From Chloroflexota bacterium (lineage in GTDB: Bacteria; Chloroflexota; Chloroflexia; Chloroflexales; Chloroflexaceae): 36,917 nt of DNA. Below are positions 21,392 to 29,482 of this stretch, in pieces; within the stretch, counting starts at the first letter, position 1, and every line of letters begins with the position of its first letter. Made by a program: the position numbers and the translations under genes. The notes under the pieces were generated by a model. That model was not told where the DNA came from. It was given only the letters and a program-made list of their open reading frames with translations, and did no database searches. Location: NCBI GenBank assembly GCA_030550625.1, contig JAUQOZ010000066.1:1-36917 (forward strand), read 5' to 3'.

Positions 21392-22339
21392 TTAGTCACG
21401 TAGCGCGGTGCCGGTATAGTGCAAGAACACATCGCCGAGCGACGGGCGGGCAAGCGTGACATCTTCGACGGCGAAGCCGTTGTTGCTGATCGCATTCAGC
21501 ACCGCTGGCAAACGACGGCTGCCGTTGTCAGTATAAATCAGGGCCAAGCCATCGGCTGGGTCAGTCTCGACCCGGCTCACGCCATCAATTGCAGCGGCAA
21601 CCGTGACCAGATGCTGAAAATCACCATTCCCGCGCACCCGGATGACATCAGAACCGAGCGACGCGATCAGATCACCCGGCTTGCCTTCGACAATCAGGCG
21701 ACCGTGATCGATAATGCCTACGAGATCGGCTAAGGCCTCAGCTTCATCCATCGCATGGGTCGTGAGCAAGATGCTCATCCCGCGGCGGCGATTGAGATCG
21801 CGCACATAGCTCCAGATATTAACCCGGTTTTGCGGATCAAGGCCCTGCGTTGGTTCGTCAAGCACCAACACCTGCGGATCGGTCATGAGACCACGGGCCA
21901 GTTCAAGCCGCCGTTTCATCCCGCCAGAATAGCTCTTGACCGGCCGATCGATAGCGTCGGTCAATTGCACCAACTCAACCAATTCAGCAATCCGTTGCCG
22001 GCGCACAGCGGCTGGCAGGCGATAGAGGCGACCGTGAAAATCGAGCGTCTCACGCCCTGTCAGCAACGGATCAAGTACCATCTCTTGAAATGTCACCCCG
22101 ATCCGGCGGCGAACTTCGGCTGCATCGCGCACGACATCGTAACCTAGAATGCGCGCGCTGCCGGAAGTTGGCGGGATCAAGGTGGTGAGAATACTGAGCA
22201 GGGTCGTTTTGCCCGCCCCGTTGGGGCCGAGCAACGCGTAGATCCGCCCGGCCGGCGCTTGGAGATTGACGTGATCGAGCGCCGTTACCGTGCCGTACCG
22301 TTTGACCAGCGCCTGTGTTTCAACAGCTTGTTCGTTCAT
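21392..22339 (-). CDS. ABC transporter ATPase, DrrA-like
   Basis: A 315-residue ATP-binding subunit. Walker A is G-P-N-G-A-G-K-T-T, the ABC signature is Y-S-G-G-M-K-R-R, Walker B is QVLVLDEPTQGLD, and the H-loop is in LLTTHAMDEAE. A C-terminal 80-residue extension is typical of DrrA/CcmA-type exporters. It forms a two-gene operon with the ABC-2 permease. ATG 22339 begins just before the conserved VETQALVKRYG strand; the reading from 22426 would start inside the promoter region. The promoter at 22376-22404 gives a 5' leader of about 30 nt. Confidence 0.88.
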   Translation of the reverse strand: MNEQAVETQALVKRYGTVTALDHVNLQAPAGRIYALLGPNGAGKTTLLSILTTLIPPTSGSARILGYDVVRDAAEVRRRIGVTFQEMVLDPLLTGRETLDFHGRLYRLPAAVRRQRIAELVELVQLTDAIDRPVKSYSGGMKRRLELARGLMTDPQVLVLDEPTQGLDPQNRVNIWSYVRDLNRRRGMSILLTTHAMDEAEALADLVGIIDHGRLIVEGKPGDLIASLGSDVIRVRGNGDFQHLVTVAAAIDGVSRVETDPADGLALIYTDNGSRRLPAVLNAISNNGFAVEDVTLARPSLGDVFLHYTGTALRD

Positions 22340-22375
22340 CACCGTGCCTTGGTCATCAGGCTCCAACTCTTTCAG

Positions 22376-22404
22376 AGCATAACGCGCCTGTGCAGTGATG
22401 TCAA
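22376..22404 (-). promoter_or_regulatory. Promoter of the ABC exporter operon
   Basis: Read on the minus strand: TTGACA (22404-22399), a 17-nt spacer and TATGCT (22381-22376). The start would be near 22369, 30 nt before the ATG at 22339. Confidence 0.75.
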
Positions 22405-22410
22405 GCCCAT

Positions 22411-22428
22411 CTGTGAGAACTATCACAG
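22411..22428. promoter_or_regulatory. CRP/FNR-family type palindrome between divergent promoters
   Basis: CTGTGA-GAACTA-TCACAG contains TGTGA-N6-TCACA, the consensus half-sites and spacing of E. coli CRP. It lies between the two divergent promoters, about 47 to 51 bases upstream of each predicted start, so one bound regulator could act on both the exporter operon and the KimA-like gene. Which Chloroflexus regulator would bind is unknown. Confidence 0.65.
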
Positions 22429-22431
22429 GGA

Positions 22432-22460
22432 TTGACTTTCACCGATGATAGTGCTATGAT
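22432..22460 (+). promoter_or_regulatory. Promoter of the KimA-like transporter gene
   Basis: TTGACT (22432-22437), a 17-nt spacer and TATGAT (22455-22460), with TGC just before the -10 (extended form). Transcription would start near 22467 and give a leader of about 147 nt before ATG 22614. Potassium transporter leaders of this kind carry c-di-AMP riboswitches in some bacteria; I could not recognise one here. Confidence 0.75.
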
Positions 22461-22613
22461 CGCACGGCAAGCGTCAATGACGATGCGCAGGTTGATTGTT
22501 ATCGACCATGCGTTCGACAGCCGACGGAACGCCGACTGCCGCGCGCAGATTGCGTTCCGTCTTTCTATTGCACAAAACTGTTGCGTTCGCACATTAGCAA
22601 GGAACCTGCGGCT

Positions 22614-24464
22614 ATGTTTGCCCAGATCAAGCGCATTCTGGTTGGCCGGCCGATTGCCACCGAACACCAACACCAAGAACGGCTCAGCAAAACGACGGCG
22701 CTGGCAGTCTTTTCATCAGATGCGCTCTCGTCAGTCTCGTATGCAACCGAAGCCATTCTCACTATTCTCATTCTTGGCGGGAGTGCGGCGCTTGGTCTCT
22801 CGTTGCCAATTGCTGCCGCGATTGCGCTGTTGTTGCTGATCGTTGGCTTTTCCTACCGGCAGACGATCAAAGCGTATCCGCAAGGCGGCGGCGGCTACAT
22901 CGTAACGCGCGATAATCTCGGTGATATGCCGGGTTTAGTAGCTGCTGGTGCGTTGCTCATCGATTATGTATTGACCGTCGCGGTCAGCATCTCGGCTGGT
23001 GTCGCGGCAATCACGTCACTGGCAACGAACTGGGGCTTTCCGGCGCTCCGCGATCATGCAGTTGAGATTGCTCTCGTCTGCATTCTGATCGTCACCATTA
23101 CCAATCTGCGCGGCGCGAAAGAGAGCGGCGTGATCTTTTCCATCCCGACGTATGCGTTTATTACCGGCATTCTCTCGATGATCGCCGTCGGTATTGGCCA
23201 TGATCTCGTGTTTGGCGCCGAGCCAGTGACGCATTCAATTGATCCGGACATTCCTCCCACTGGTGAGGCGCTCTCGCTGTGGTTGATTTTGCGCGCCTTT
23301 GCCGCCGGTTGTACTGCCCTGACCGGGATTGAGGCGATCAGCGATGGCGTGCAAGCGTTCAAACCGCCAGAGGCGCGCAATGCGGCGATTACTCTCACGT
23401 GGATGATCTCGCTGTTGGTCACGATGTTTCTAGGCATTACGTGGCTGGCGTATACGCATCAAGCGGTACCGAATGAGTTTACTCACGAGACGATCGTCTC
23501 GCAGATTGCGCGTACGATCTTTGGCGTGGGGCCAGTGTACGTCTTCATTCAGGTGGCTACTGCCTTAATTTTGGTATTGGCTGCGAATACGGCCTTCGCT
23601 GACTTCCCGCGCTTGGCTTCATTCCTCTCGCGTGATCGGTTTCTGCCCCGCCAGTTTGCTTCGCGCGGCGACCGATTGGTCTTCTCGAATGGCATTCTCG
23701 TGCTGGGAATGTTTTCAGCCCTGCTGGTGGTTATCTTTCGGGCCAATGAGATCGCGATGCTGCCGCTGTATGCAGTCGGGGTATTCACCTCATTCACCCT
23801 CTCGCAATCGGGGATGGTGCGACGCCATCTGCGCCTGCGCCAACCGGGGTGGCGGCACAGTGTGATAGTGAATGGTTTTGGCGCCATTCTGACGGCGATT
23901 GTGCTCGTGATTTTGATGGTCACCAAGTTCGTCCATGGCGCGTGGATGGTCATTACGGCCATTCCGATTTTGGTGTTGATGTTCCGGGCCATCAACTTGC
24001 ACTATCGCCGCGTGGCCGAGCAATTGTCGTTAAGCGGCGCTATCTTGCCGCCCGAACTGCGCCGCCATACAGCGATCGTGCTGGTGAGCGGCATTCATCG
24101 CGGCGTATTGCCGGCCTTGCAATATGCGCGCTCGATTGCGCCTGATAACGTGACTGCGGTGTATGTTGATCTTGACCCGGATGCAACCGAGAAGTTACGC
24201 GCGCGCTGGCGCGATTGGGGGTGCGATATTCCGCTGGTCGTGCTCGAATCACCGTTCCGCTCGCTGATCAACCCGATTGTGCGCTACATCGAAGAGGTCG
24301 AGACGCGCTATGGCGATGATGTGATCACGGTGATCTTGCCCGAATTTGTGCCGGCGCGTTGGTGGGAACACCTGTTGCACAACCAGACCGGTTTGTTGAT
24401 CAAGACGACCCTGCGATTACGCGGCAATGTCGTGACCAGTGTGCCGTACCGGTTAGAGCGGTGA
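22614..24464 (+). CDS. APC-superfamily transporter, KimA-like potassium symporter
   Basis: A 616-residue protein with about twelve membrane helices and a C-terminal cytosolic domain. The N-terminus has GRPIATEHQHQERLSKTTAL and the F-S-S-D-A-L-S-S-V-S-Y-A-T-E-A-I-L segment that marks KimA (YdaO) type proteins, followed by YPQGGGGYIVTRDNLG. From about residue 480 a soluble alpha/beta domain begins (HTAIVLVSGIHRGVLPALQYARSI). The length equals that of B. subtilis KimA, a high-affinity K+/H+ symporter; a related amino-acid permease is the alternative. ATG 22614 has an AAGGAA site and is preferred over TTG 22581. The gene shares a CRP-type palindrome with the divergent exporter. Confidence 0.78.
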   Translation: MFAQIKRILVGRPIATEHQHQERLSKTTALAVFSSDALSSVSYATEAILTILILGGSAALGLSLPIAAAIALLLLIVGFSYRQTIKAYPQGGGGYIVTRDNLGDMPGLVAAGALLIDYVLTVAVSISAGVAAITSLATNWGFPALRDHAVEIALVCILIVTITNLRGAKESGVIFSIPTYAFITGILSMIAVGIGHDLVFGAEPVTHSIDPDIPPTGEALSLWLILRAFAAGCTALTGIEAISDGVQAFKPPEARNAAITLTWMISLLVTMFLGITWLAYTHQAVPNEFTHETIVSQIARTIFGVGPVYVFIQVATALILVLAANTAFADFPRLASFLSRDRFLPRQFASRGDRLVFSNGILVLGMFSALLVVIFRANEIAMLPLYAVGVFTSFTLSQSGMVRRHLRLRQPGWRHSVIVNGFGAILTAIVLVILMVTKFVHGAWMVITAIPILVLMFRAINLHYRRVAEQLSLSGAILPPELRRHTAIVLVSGIHRGVLPALQYARSIAPDNVTAVYVDLDPDATEKLRARWRDWGCDIPLVVLESPFRSLINPIVRYIEEVETRYGDDVITVILPEFVPARWWEHLLHNQTGLLIKTTLRLRGNVVTSVPYRLER

Positions 24465-24474
24465 TGTTGCTGGA

Positions 24475-24493
24475 GGGGCGCACAGCGCGCCCC
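24475..24493. terminator. Hairpin between convergent genes
   Basis: GGGGCGC (24475-24481) and GCGCCCC (24487-24493) with a 5-nt loop lie between the KimA-like gene stop and the convergent PfkB gene stop, touching the latter. It probably ends both transcripts. Confidence 0.6.
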
Positions 24494-25344
24494 TACGATG
24501 TTCGCGTGCCGTGATCAACTATTCGGTTATCTCCGGCCATACGCTGAATGATCCGCACCCGATCGGGCAATGCGGCATCACCGACCCCTTCCACAACGCA
24601 GGCCGCAGCGGCAGCGGCGAATCGGGCTGCAGCAAAGGGATCGCCAGTTTCCCACAGCCGGATGAGAAAGGCAGTGGCAAAGACATCGCCGGCGCCGGTG
24701 GGATCGCACTCTTGGGCTTGGTAGGCAGGGATATGGTGGGGCTTGCCGTGCAAGAACATCGTCGCACCGCGCGCGCCGTCGGTAACAATGCCGATCGGCG
24801 TGAGGCTGGCATAATAAGCGGCTAATTCATCATCGCCTCCCACATCTTCGCTGCTGAGACTGATCACAAGCACGCGCTCCAGTTCTTGGGGCGCGGGTCG
24901 CCAGCGGCGTTGCCGAATGGGTGATGGCAAGTCATCGTTCCAATCGCGCAGCCACCCCTGTGCCGTGGCGCCGATCAAGGCACTCGGAAACGCTGCGGCT
25001 AATGCCGGGGGGCATTCATGGACGACCGGGCCGAGCAAGACGATGGGGGCAGTGCGCCAGCCAAGCGGGATAGCGGTCGCGCTAATCGCCGGCGCCACTG
25101 CGTGGAGCCACTGGCGCCGGCCATCAGTTGTGTAGCGGTTTTCAAAGGTTGAACTAGTGTGGGTCGCAATGTTTGCCCATGCCACCCCGGCGGGAGCCGG
25201 TTCGGCGCTAGCGGTGACAATCGCCGGACGCAAGCCAAGCCGTTGGGCCAGTAGCGCAGCGAAGCGAGCGGTACCGCCAGCGGCGGTTGCGCCAGCCGGC
25301 AGCAGATCGCGGGTCACGTGGCCGATAGCAACAAAATCAATCAT
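24493..25344 (-). CDS. PfkB-family carbohydrate kinase
   Basis: A 283-residue ribokinase-like enzyme. The N-terminus VAIGHVTRDLLP and the GGTARFAALLAQRLG segment form the substrate side, and the C-terminal signature D-P-T-G-A-G-D at 214-220 includes the catalytic Asp220 and the anion-hole glycines. It phosphorylates a sugar or nucleoside-like substrate with ATP. The protein is shorter than ribokinase (about 305) and lacks the second PfkB N-terminal signature in clear form, so the substrate is open. It is the last gene of the rpmH-rnpA-yidC-khpB run, 82 nt after khpB, and may be cotranscribed. Confidence 0.85.
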   Translation of the reverse strand: MIDFVAIGHVTRDLLPAGATAAGGTARFAALLAQRLGLRPAIVTASAEPAPAGVAWANIATHTSSTFENRYTTDGRRQWLHAVAPAISATAIPLGWRTAPIVLLGPVVHECPPALAAAFPSALIGATAQGWLRDWNDDLPSPIRQRRWRPAPQELERVLVISLSSEDVGGDDELAAYYASLTPIGIVTDGARGATMFLHGKPHHIPAYQAQECDPTGAGDVFATAFLIRLWETGDPFAAARFAAAAAACVVEGVGDAALPDRVRIIQRMAGDNRIVDHGTRTS

Positions 25345-25426
25345 AGGGCGACAGCGCAGACGTGAAGGCGGGAGGGGTATGACGTGCGAAGCAACGGGGG
25401 CCGGTGGGCAACCAGCCCCCTACCGG

Positions 25427-26092
25427 TTACGATTTTGCCGGATAGATCACAATCTTGCGATTCTCGCCCTCGCCGGAACTCTCGGTATAAATCGTCTTGT
25501 CGTCGCGTAGGGCAAGGTGAACGATCCGCCGCTCGTAGGCAGCCATAGGTTCCAACATAATCGGACGGCCGGTCTGGCGCACCCGTTCTGCCATCCGGCG
25601 GGCAAGGCTTTCGAGCGACTCTTGGCGGCGTTGGCGATAATTGCCCACATCGACCACCAACTGCGGCCATGCATGCACGCGCCGGCTCACCAACAGATTG
25701 AGCAAAAACTGAAGCGAGCGCAGCGTCTCGCCGCGGCGTCCGATCAGCAACCCCATCGCCTCTTCGTCGGCGCCCTCAACGTGCAAGGTAATCGTATCTT
25801 CTGGTTCACCCTGCGGGCCGGGCACCCGCGAGACAACCGCCGTCACATACGCATGGATATCCATGCGTTCGAGCAAATCTTCGAGGATGCGTTGGGCAAT
25901 AGCGCTTACCTTCTCGATGGACGGTCGCTCTTCTTCATCTTCGACAACGGTGACGCGCACCAATGCTTCGTCACCATTCTCGCCCGGATCAAGCACCTCA
26001 ATCGCCACTTCATCGCGATCGCGGCCCAGTTGGGCCAACGCCAGCTCGACAGCTTCGGCGACGGTGCGCGCGCTGATCTCGATGCGCTTCAT
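25427..26092 (-). CDS. khpB: RNA-binding protein KhpB (Jag), KH and R3H domains
   Basis: A 221-residue protein with the Jag N-terminal domain (about 1-50, SARTVAEAVELALAQLGRD), a KH domain with the loop G-R-R-G in LLIGRRGETLRSLQ (about 125-140), and an R3H domain (about 155-215) with the R-x-x-x-H motif in ERRIVHLAL. KhpB binds RNA with KhpA in many bacteria and is tied to cell elongation and division. The gene follows yidC by 47 nt, the usual arrangement. ATG 26092 with GAGAGG upstream is preferred over the GTG at 26098. Confidence 0.88.
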   Translation of the reverse strand: MKRIEISARTVAEAVELALAQLGRDRDEVAIEVLDPGENGDEALVRVTVVEDEEERPSIEKVSAIAQRILEDLLERMDIHAYVTAVVSRVPGPQGEPEDTITLHVEGADEEAMGLLIGRRGETLRSLQFLLNLLVSRRVHAWPQLVVDVGNYRQRRQESLESLARRMAERVRQTGRPIMLEPMAAYERRIVHLALRDDKTIYTESSGEGENRKIVIYPAKS

Positions 26093-26139
26093 AGACACCT
26101 CTCGGTCACTGTGACCGTCTGCTTAAACGTATCTTATCC

Positions 26140-27084
26140 CTAGCGACGGCGACGCGGGTTTGGGTGCTGGCGCGCTGTGCGATGCTCTTCGCCAGCGGTC
26201 TCGCTCGGTTCTACCGGCGCTTCAGTCAACGGCCGCATCACCGACCAGAAATCAACCTTTGGGGTTTCGGGTTGCGCTTCAGCCGCCTGACCCGCAGTTG
26301 CCGGCGCCAACGATAATGCGGGGGCAGGGCGGTTGTCGGGGGGCAGGAAGCGCAGGTAATTGGCCAGCGATCCCCAGCCCGAGGTGAAATACTGCTGAAT
26401 GACGCCAATGACGCTGCTTATGACCCAGTACAGAACTGCGCCAGTCGGGAAGGTAAAGGCAATGTAGCCGAAGACGAACGGCATAATCAACATTGCCTGC
26501 GTAAACGCCTTTTGTTGCGGATCTTGCACCCGCGGCGTCGCCATCAACTGTTGCATCAACTGCAAGACGATCGAGAGCACCGGCAAGATGAGATAGACGA
26601 AGCCGGCGAACCCATTAGGGCCAAATGCTGGAACGCCGAGATCCATGCCAAAGAAGGGGGCGGCAAGGATCTGGGCCAGCCGTTCATCTTTCAGCATTTC
26701 AGCAGCGGCGGCGCTCAGGTTGACCCGCTGTTCAGGCACCATCAGGTGATACACCGCTTGGTACACGCCAAAAAAGATCGGCAATTGCAGCAAGAGCGGC
26801 AAACATCCACCGACCGGGTTAATCTTATGCTCGCGGTAGACGCGCAGCGTCTCTTCTTGGAGGCGCTGGGGATCTTTGCCGTACTTGCGCTGGATCTCCT
26901 TCAAGATCGGCTGCACCTCTTGCATACGGCGGCTCGAACGGAGCGAGCTGAGCGTCAGGGGCAGAATAAAGAGGCGCGCCGCGATCGTGAAGAGCACGAT
27001 GCCCAGCGCCATATTGCCGGTCAATGATGAGAAGAAGAGCAGCAATTGTTCGAGCAAACCAACAAATGCCGACCAAATGTTCAT
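26140..27084 (-). CDS. yidC: Membrane protein insertase YidC/Oxa1
   Basis: A 314-residue Oxa1-type insertase without the large periplasmic domain of proteobacterial YidC, as expected for a lineage with a single membrane. The first transmembrane pair holds FTIAARLFILPLTL with the conserved groove Arg37. Then come the cytoplasmic hairpin (QEVQPILKEIQRKYG), the NPVGGCLPLLLQLPIFFGVYQAV segment and two further helices ending VLYWVISSVIGVIQQY. The C-terminal tail is basic (HPNPRRRR), which in such short forms helps ribosome contact. It inserts membrane proteins with or without Sec. The start overlaps the rnpA stop by four bases (ATGA), so the two are translationally coupled. Confidence 0.95.
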   Translation of the reverse strand: MNIWSAFVGLLEQLLLFFSSLTGNMALGIVLFTIAARLFILPLTLSSLRSSRRMQEVQPILKEIQRKYGKDPQRLQEETLRVYREHKINPVGGCLPLLLQLPIFFGVYQAVYHLMVPEQRVNLSAAAAEMLKDERLAQILAAPFFGMDLGVPAFGPNGFAGFVYLILPVLSIVLQLMQQLMATPRVQDPQQKAFTQAMLIMPFVFGYIAFTFPTGAVLYWVISSVIGVIQQYFTSGWGSLANYLRFLPPDNRPAPALSLAPATAGQAAEAQPETPKVDFWSVMRPLTEAPVEPSETAGEEHRTARQHPNPRRRR

Positions 27085-27482
27085 GATGATCCCCGTTCGT
27101 GTTGTGGATGCGAGGTAGCCGATGCAGTTGATTCGGGTTCCGGCGCGTTCAAGAGGCCGGCCTGTCGCAAGAGTGCGGCAATATCAGCTTGTAACTGGCT
27201 AAAGGGCGCTTCAACCACTTCAGGCGATCGGATGATAAAGACCAAGTCGTAGCCGCTCTGCAATGAGGGCAGCAACAGGCGAACCGCCTCACGGACGCGC
27301 CGGCGAGCCCGATTTCGTTGTACTGCGCCGCCGATTCGCCGTCCCGCGACGAACCCGCAGCGCACCGCATTGCGCCGGCCCGGTGCGGCAGTTAGGGCCA
27401 GCCACGGTGACGTAACGGTGCGACCTTCGTGCCGCACGCGGCGAAATTGTTCGGGCCGGCGGAGCCGATTTGCGCGTCGCAT
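27081..27482 (-). CDS. rnpA: Ribonuclease P protein component
   Basis: A 133-residue basic protein. The N-terminal RLRRPEQFRRVRHEGRT and the RNA-binding signature G-G-A-V-Q-R-N-R-A-R-R-R-V-R-E (about 51-65) identify RnpA, the protein partner of the RNase P ribozyme in tRNA 5' maturation. The C-terminal 25 residues are a non-conserved extension. It starts 92 nt after rpmH, and the gap holds a terminator-like hairpin whose T tract ends four bases before the ATG. No Shine-Dalgarno is visible in that space, which suggests weak or regulated translation. Confidence 0.93.
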   Translation of the reverse strand: MRRANRLRRPEQFRRVRHEGRTVTSPWLALTAAPGRRNAVRCGFVAGRRIGGAVQRNRARRRVREAVRLLLPSLQSGYDLVFIIRSPEVVEAPFSQLQADIAALLRQAGLLNAPEPESTASATSHPQHERGSS

Positions 27483-27486
27483 GGGT

Positions 27487-27561
27487 AAAAAACAAACGGG
27501 CTATCGGCCACAGATGGCGCAATGGCCAGCCGCTGAGAGCGACTCTGTAGGCGATAACCCG
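27487..27561 (-). terminator. Attenuator-like terminator between rpmH and rnpA
   Basis: Read on the minus strand, CGGGTTATCG (27561-27552) pairs with CGATAGCCCG (27506-27497), and after one mismatch seven more pairs extend the stem (around CTACAGA/TCTGTGG). The stem is followed directly by TTTGTTTTTT (27496-27487). This has all parts of an intrinsic terminator and lies ahead of the rnpA start. It would let rpmH message exceed rnpA and yidC message. Confidence 0.75.
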
Positions 27562-27574
27562 TCCCATCCCGTCA

Positions 27575-27748
27575 TTAGCGGTGTCCGCGGCGCACCGCTC
27601 GCCGCTCATCACTCACCGTCAGTTTCCAGCGCCCCTTGAGACGCCGGCGGCGGAGCACTGCGCGCCCGTCTTTGGTCTCCATCCGCGCCCGAAAGCCGTG
27701 TTTGCGGCGGCGCGGGATGCGCTTCGGTTGCCATGTTCGCTTGGGCAT
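27575..27748 (-). CDS. rpmH: 50S ribosomal protein L34
   Basis: A 57-residue, very basic protein. It begins [19 protein letters not shown], and the KRTWQPK...R..KHGFRARM pattern is the L34 signature. L34 is usually 44-46 residues in bacteria; here a C-terminal part (about 45-57, [13 protein letters not shown]) lengthens it. The start is at 27748 and the TAA at 27577-27575. It heads the conserved rpmH-rnpA-yidC-khpB order and is preceded by a consensus promoter. Confidence 0.95.
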   Translation of the reverse strand: MPKRTWQPKRIPRRRKHGFRARMETKDGRAVLRRRRLKGRWKLTVSDERRAVRRGHR

Positions 27749-27796
27749 TGTATTTACTCCTCAGAGATTATCTCTTTATTGACAAAAACTATTGCC

Positions 27797-27826
27797 ATTA
27801 TACTCGTCGCGCTGGATGCATGTCAA
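27797..27826 (-). promoter_or_regulatory. Consensus promoter of the rpmH operon
   Basis: On the minus strand TTGACA (27826-27821), an 18-nt spacer and TATAAT (27802-27797): both hexamers are perfect. The start would lie near 27790, about 42 nt before rpmH. Confidence 0.85.
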
Positions 27827-27832
27827 ATAGTC

Positions 27833-27858
27833 GCCTGCCGGCAACGTCGCCGGCAGGC
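27833..27858 (-). terminator. Terminator-like hairpin after the S1-domain gene
   Basis: GCCTGCCGGC (27833-27842) and its complement (27849-27858) form a perfect 10 bp stem with a 6-nt loop, 26 nt after the stop of the S1-domain gene and directly before the rpmH promoter. Only a short T run follows on the minus strand. Confidence 0.65.
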
Positions 27859-27883
27859 CAGTTAATATCCTTAAGCGACGCGC

Positions 27884-29395
27884 TTATTCATCGTGACCAA
27901 TTTGTTGGAGCGTGCGCCGGATCGCATCGCGCTGACGGCGGTTCGATGGGCGCTCAATCTCATCATCGTCATCATCGTGGTCGCGGCGGCGGCGATCACG
28001 GTCACGATCGCGGCGATTGCTCGGCCCGCCGAACTTTGTCAACAAGTCTTCAAGGGTAGCATTGCCCTCAAAGGTGTCTTCATCTTCCTCGCCGACCACA
28101 TACATTTCAGGGGCCGGTTGGGCATTGCGCCGTTCGCGGCGATCACGCCGCTCGCCGCGTTCGCCGCGCTCGCCACGCTCGCGGGCTGCCTGTGCGGCAG
28201 CGGTGTAGCGGTCAAAGTTACCGCGGCCCCCACGGGCAGGCGCGGCCTCTTCCACCGGCTCGCTCGCCTCAGTGCTCGCCGCCGCTTCCGGCTGCTCCTC
28301 TTCAAGGCGCATGGTCAGGCTGATCCGCTTGCTCTGCTGATCGACGCCGAGCACCTTCACCTTCACCTTATCGCCGACCTTGACCACATCTTCGACCTTG
28401 GCCACGCGGTGCGGGGCGAGCGCCGAGATATGGACGAGGCCATCGCGGCCAACGCCGATATCAACGAATGCGCCGAAGGTGGCGATACCGCTCACGGTGC
28501 CTTCGACAATCTGGCCCGGCTCAAGCTGCTGCATCCGCTGGGTGCGCAGCGCCCGGCGCAGGCTCAGGCTGATGCGGGCAGCCTCGCCGTCAATCTCAAG
28601 CACCTTAAACTGATAGCGCTCACCGATCTTCACCGCATCTTCCGGCTTCTCAACCCGGCCTTCGGCCAGTTCGCTGACGTGGATCAAGCCATCTTTGCCG
28701 ACACCGATATCGGCGAAAGCGCCGAAGGGGGCAAAGCCAGTAATCACGCCTTCGACGACATCACCAACGCGCAGGCTGGCCAGCTTCTCGCGGTCGATCT
28801 CTTGACGACGCGGCTGCGGTTGTTGCTGCGGTTGGCGCGTGCGGCGCGGCGTTTCCGCCCGGGCAGGGTCGCGCATCGTCAAGCTGATCCGGCGCGCATC
28901 GGTATCGATGCTCTTGACCCACACTTTTACCGTATCGCCGATCTGCACCAATTCCGAAGGCGTCTCAATCCGGCGATCGCTCATTTCTGAGATATGGACG
29001 AGACCGTCGCGGCCCACGCCAATATCGACGAAGACGCCGTACAACGCGATCGACGTAATCTTGCCTTCGAGTTCCATGCCGGGTTGCAAATCCTTCAACC
29101 GGCGCGGCTTCTGCGGTTGTTGTTCACCCACCGGCGTAAAACTTGCGCCAGCCGGTTCCGCCTCAGTGGACGCACCCTCTCCCGCGTTGGCTGGAGCCAT
29201 TGCCGCCGGAGCATCAGCAGCCTCCCCTGCGGCGGCGGGCTGGGCCGCCTCCTGCTCAGGGGTAGGCGCTACCGCCTCTGCCGGCTGAGTAAGCGCGGCG
29301 ACGGCAGCCTCAGCCGCCGGAGCAGTAGCTGCCGCGAGAGGCGTGTCAGGCAGCTCGCCCGCAGCGACCTCATCCCTACGTACCTGATCCGTCAT
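27884..29395 (-). CDS. S1 RNA-binding domain protein (ribosomal protein S1-like)
   Basis: A 503-residue protein. An Ala/Pro/Glu-rich N-terminal arm (about 1-95) is followed by three S1 domains at about 100-175, 205-280 and 290-365. Each shows the G-x-V/I-x-x-I-A/T-x-F/Y-G-x-F-V/A-D-I-G-V-G-x-D-G-L-x-H-I/V-S pattern. The C-terminal region is charged and disordered, with RGERGERGERRDRRERR and a D/R-rich end. Ribosomal S1 helps bind mRNA to the 30S subunit; with three domains and an RG-like tail this could be the S1 of this lineage or an accessory RNA-binding protein. The start has a strong AGGAGGAAGG site. It lies 87 nt after the chelatase gene on the same strand. Confidence 0.85.
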   Translation of the reverse strand: MTDQVRRDEVAAGELPDTPLAAATAPAAEAAVAALTQPAEAVAPTPEQEAAQPAAAGEAADAPAAMAPANAGEGASTEAEPAGASFTPVGEQQPQKPRRLKDLQPGMELEGKITSIALYGVFVDIGVGRDGLVHISEMSDRRIETPSELVQIGDTVKVWVKSIDTDARRISLTMRDPARAETPRRTRQPQQQPQPRRQEIDREKLASLRVGDVVEGVITGFAPFGAFADIGVGKDGLIHVSELAEGRVEKPEDAVKIGERYQFKVLEIDGEAARISLSLRRALRTQRMQQLEPGQIVEGTVSGIATFGAFVDIGVGRDGLVHISALAPHRVAKVEDVVKVGDKVKVKVLGVDQQSKRISLTMRLEEEQPEAAASTEASEPVEEAAPARGGRGNFDRYTAAAQAARERGERGERGERRDRRERRNAQPAPEMYVVGEEDEDTFEGNATLEDLLTKFGGPSNRRDRDRDRRRRDHDDDDDEIERPSNRRQRDAIRRTLQQIGHDE

Positions 29396-29482
29396 TGCCT
29401 ACCTTCCTCCTCACGTAAACGATTACCGAAGCTATGGTTGTGGCATCAAGCAACCATGTTGCCGGATGCGCACCGACGTATG

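Noticed and set aside
22467-22613. c-di-AMP (ydaO-type) riboswitch in the leader of the KimA-like gene
   Set aside because: The leader length would permit a small element, but I could not find the conserved core or stems, and the known class is longer.
27484-27900. Replication origin next to rpmH
   Set aside because: rpmH often lies near oriC, but no dnaA or dnaN gene and no cluster of TTATCCACA-like boxes was seen; the gap is filled by a promoter and a terminator.
27893-28990. Long plus-strand frame of 365 codons opposite the S1-domain gene
   Set aside because: It is the complement of three repeated S1 domains with high GC third positions; the minus-strand protein has clear domain signatures and a strong ribosome site.
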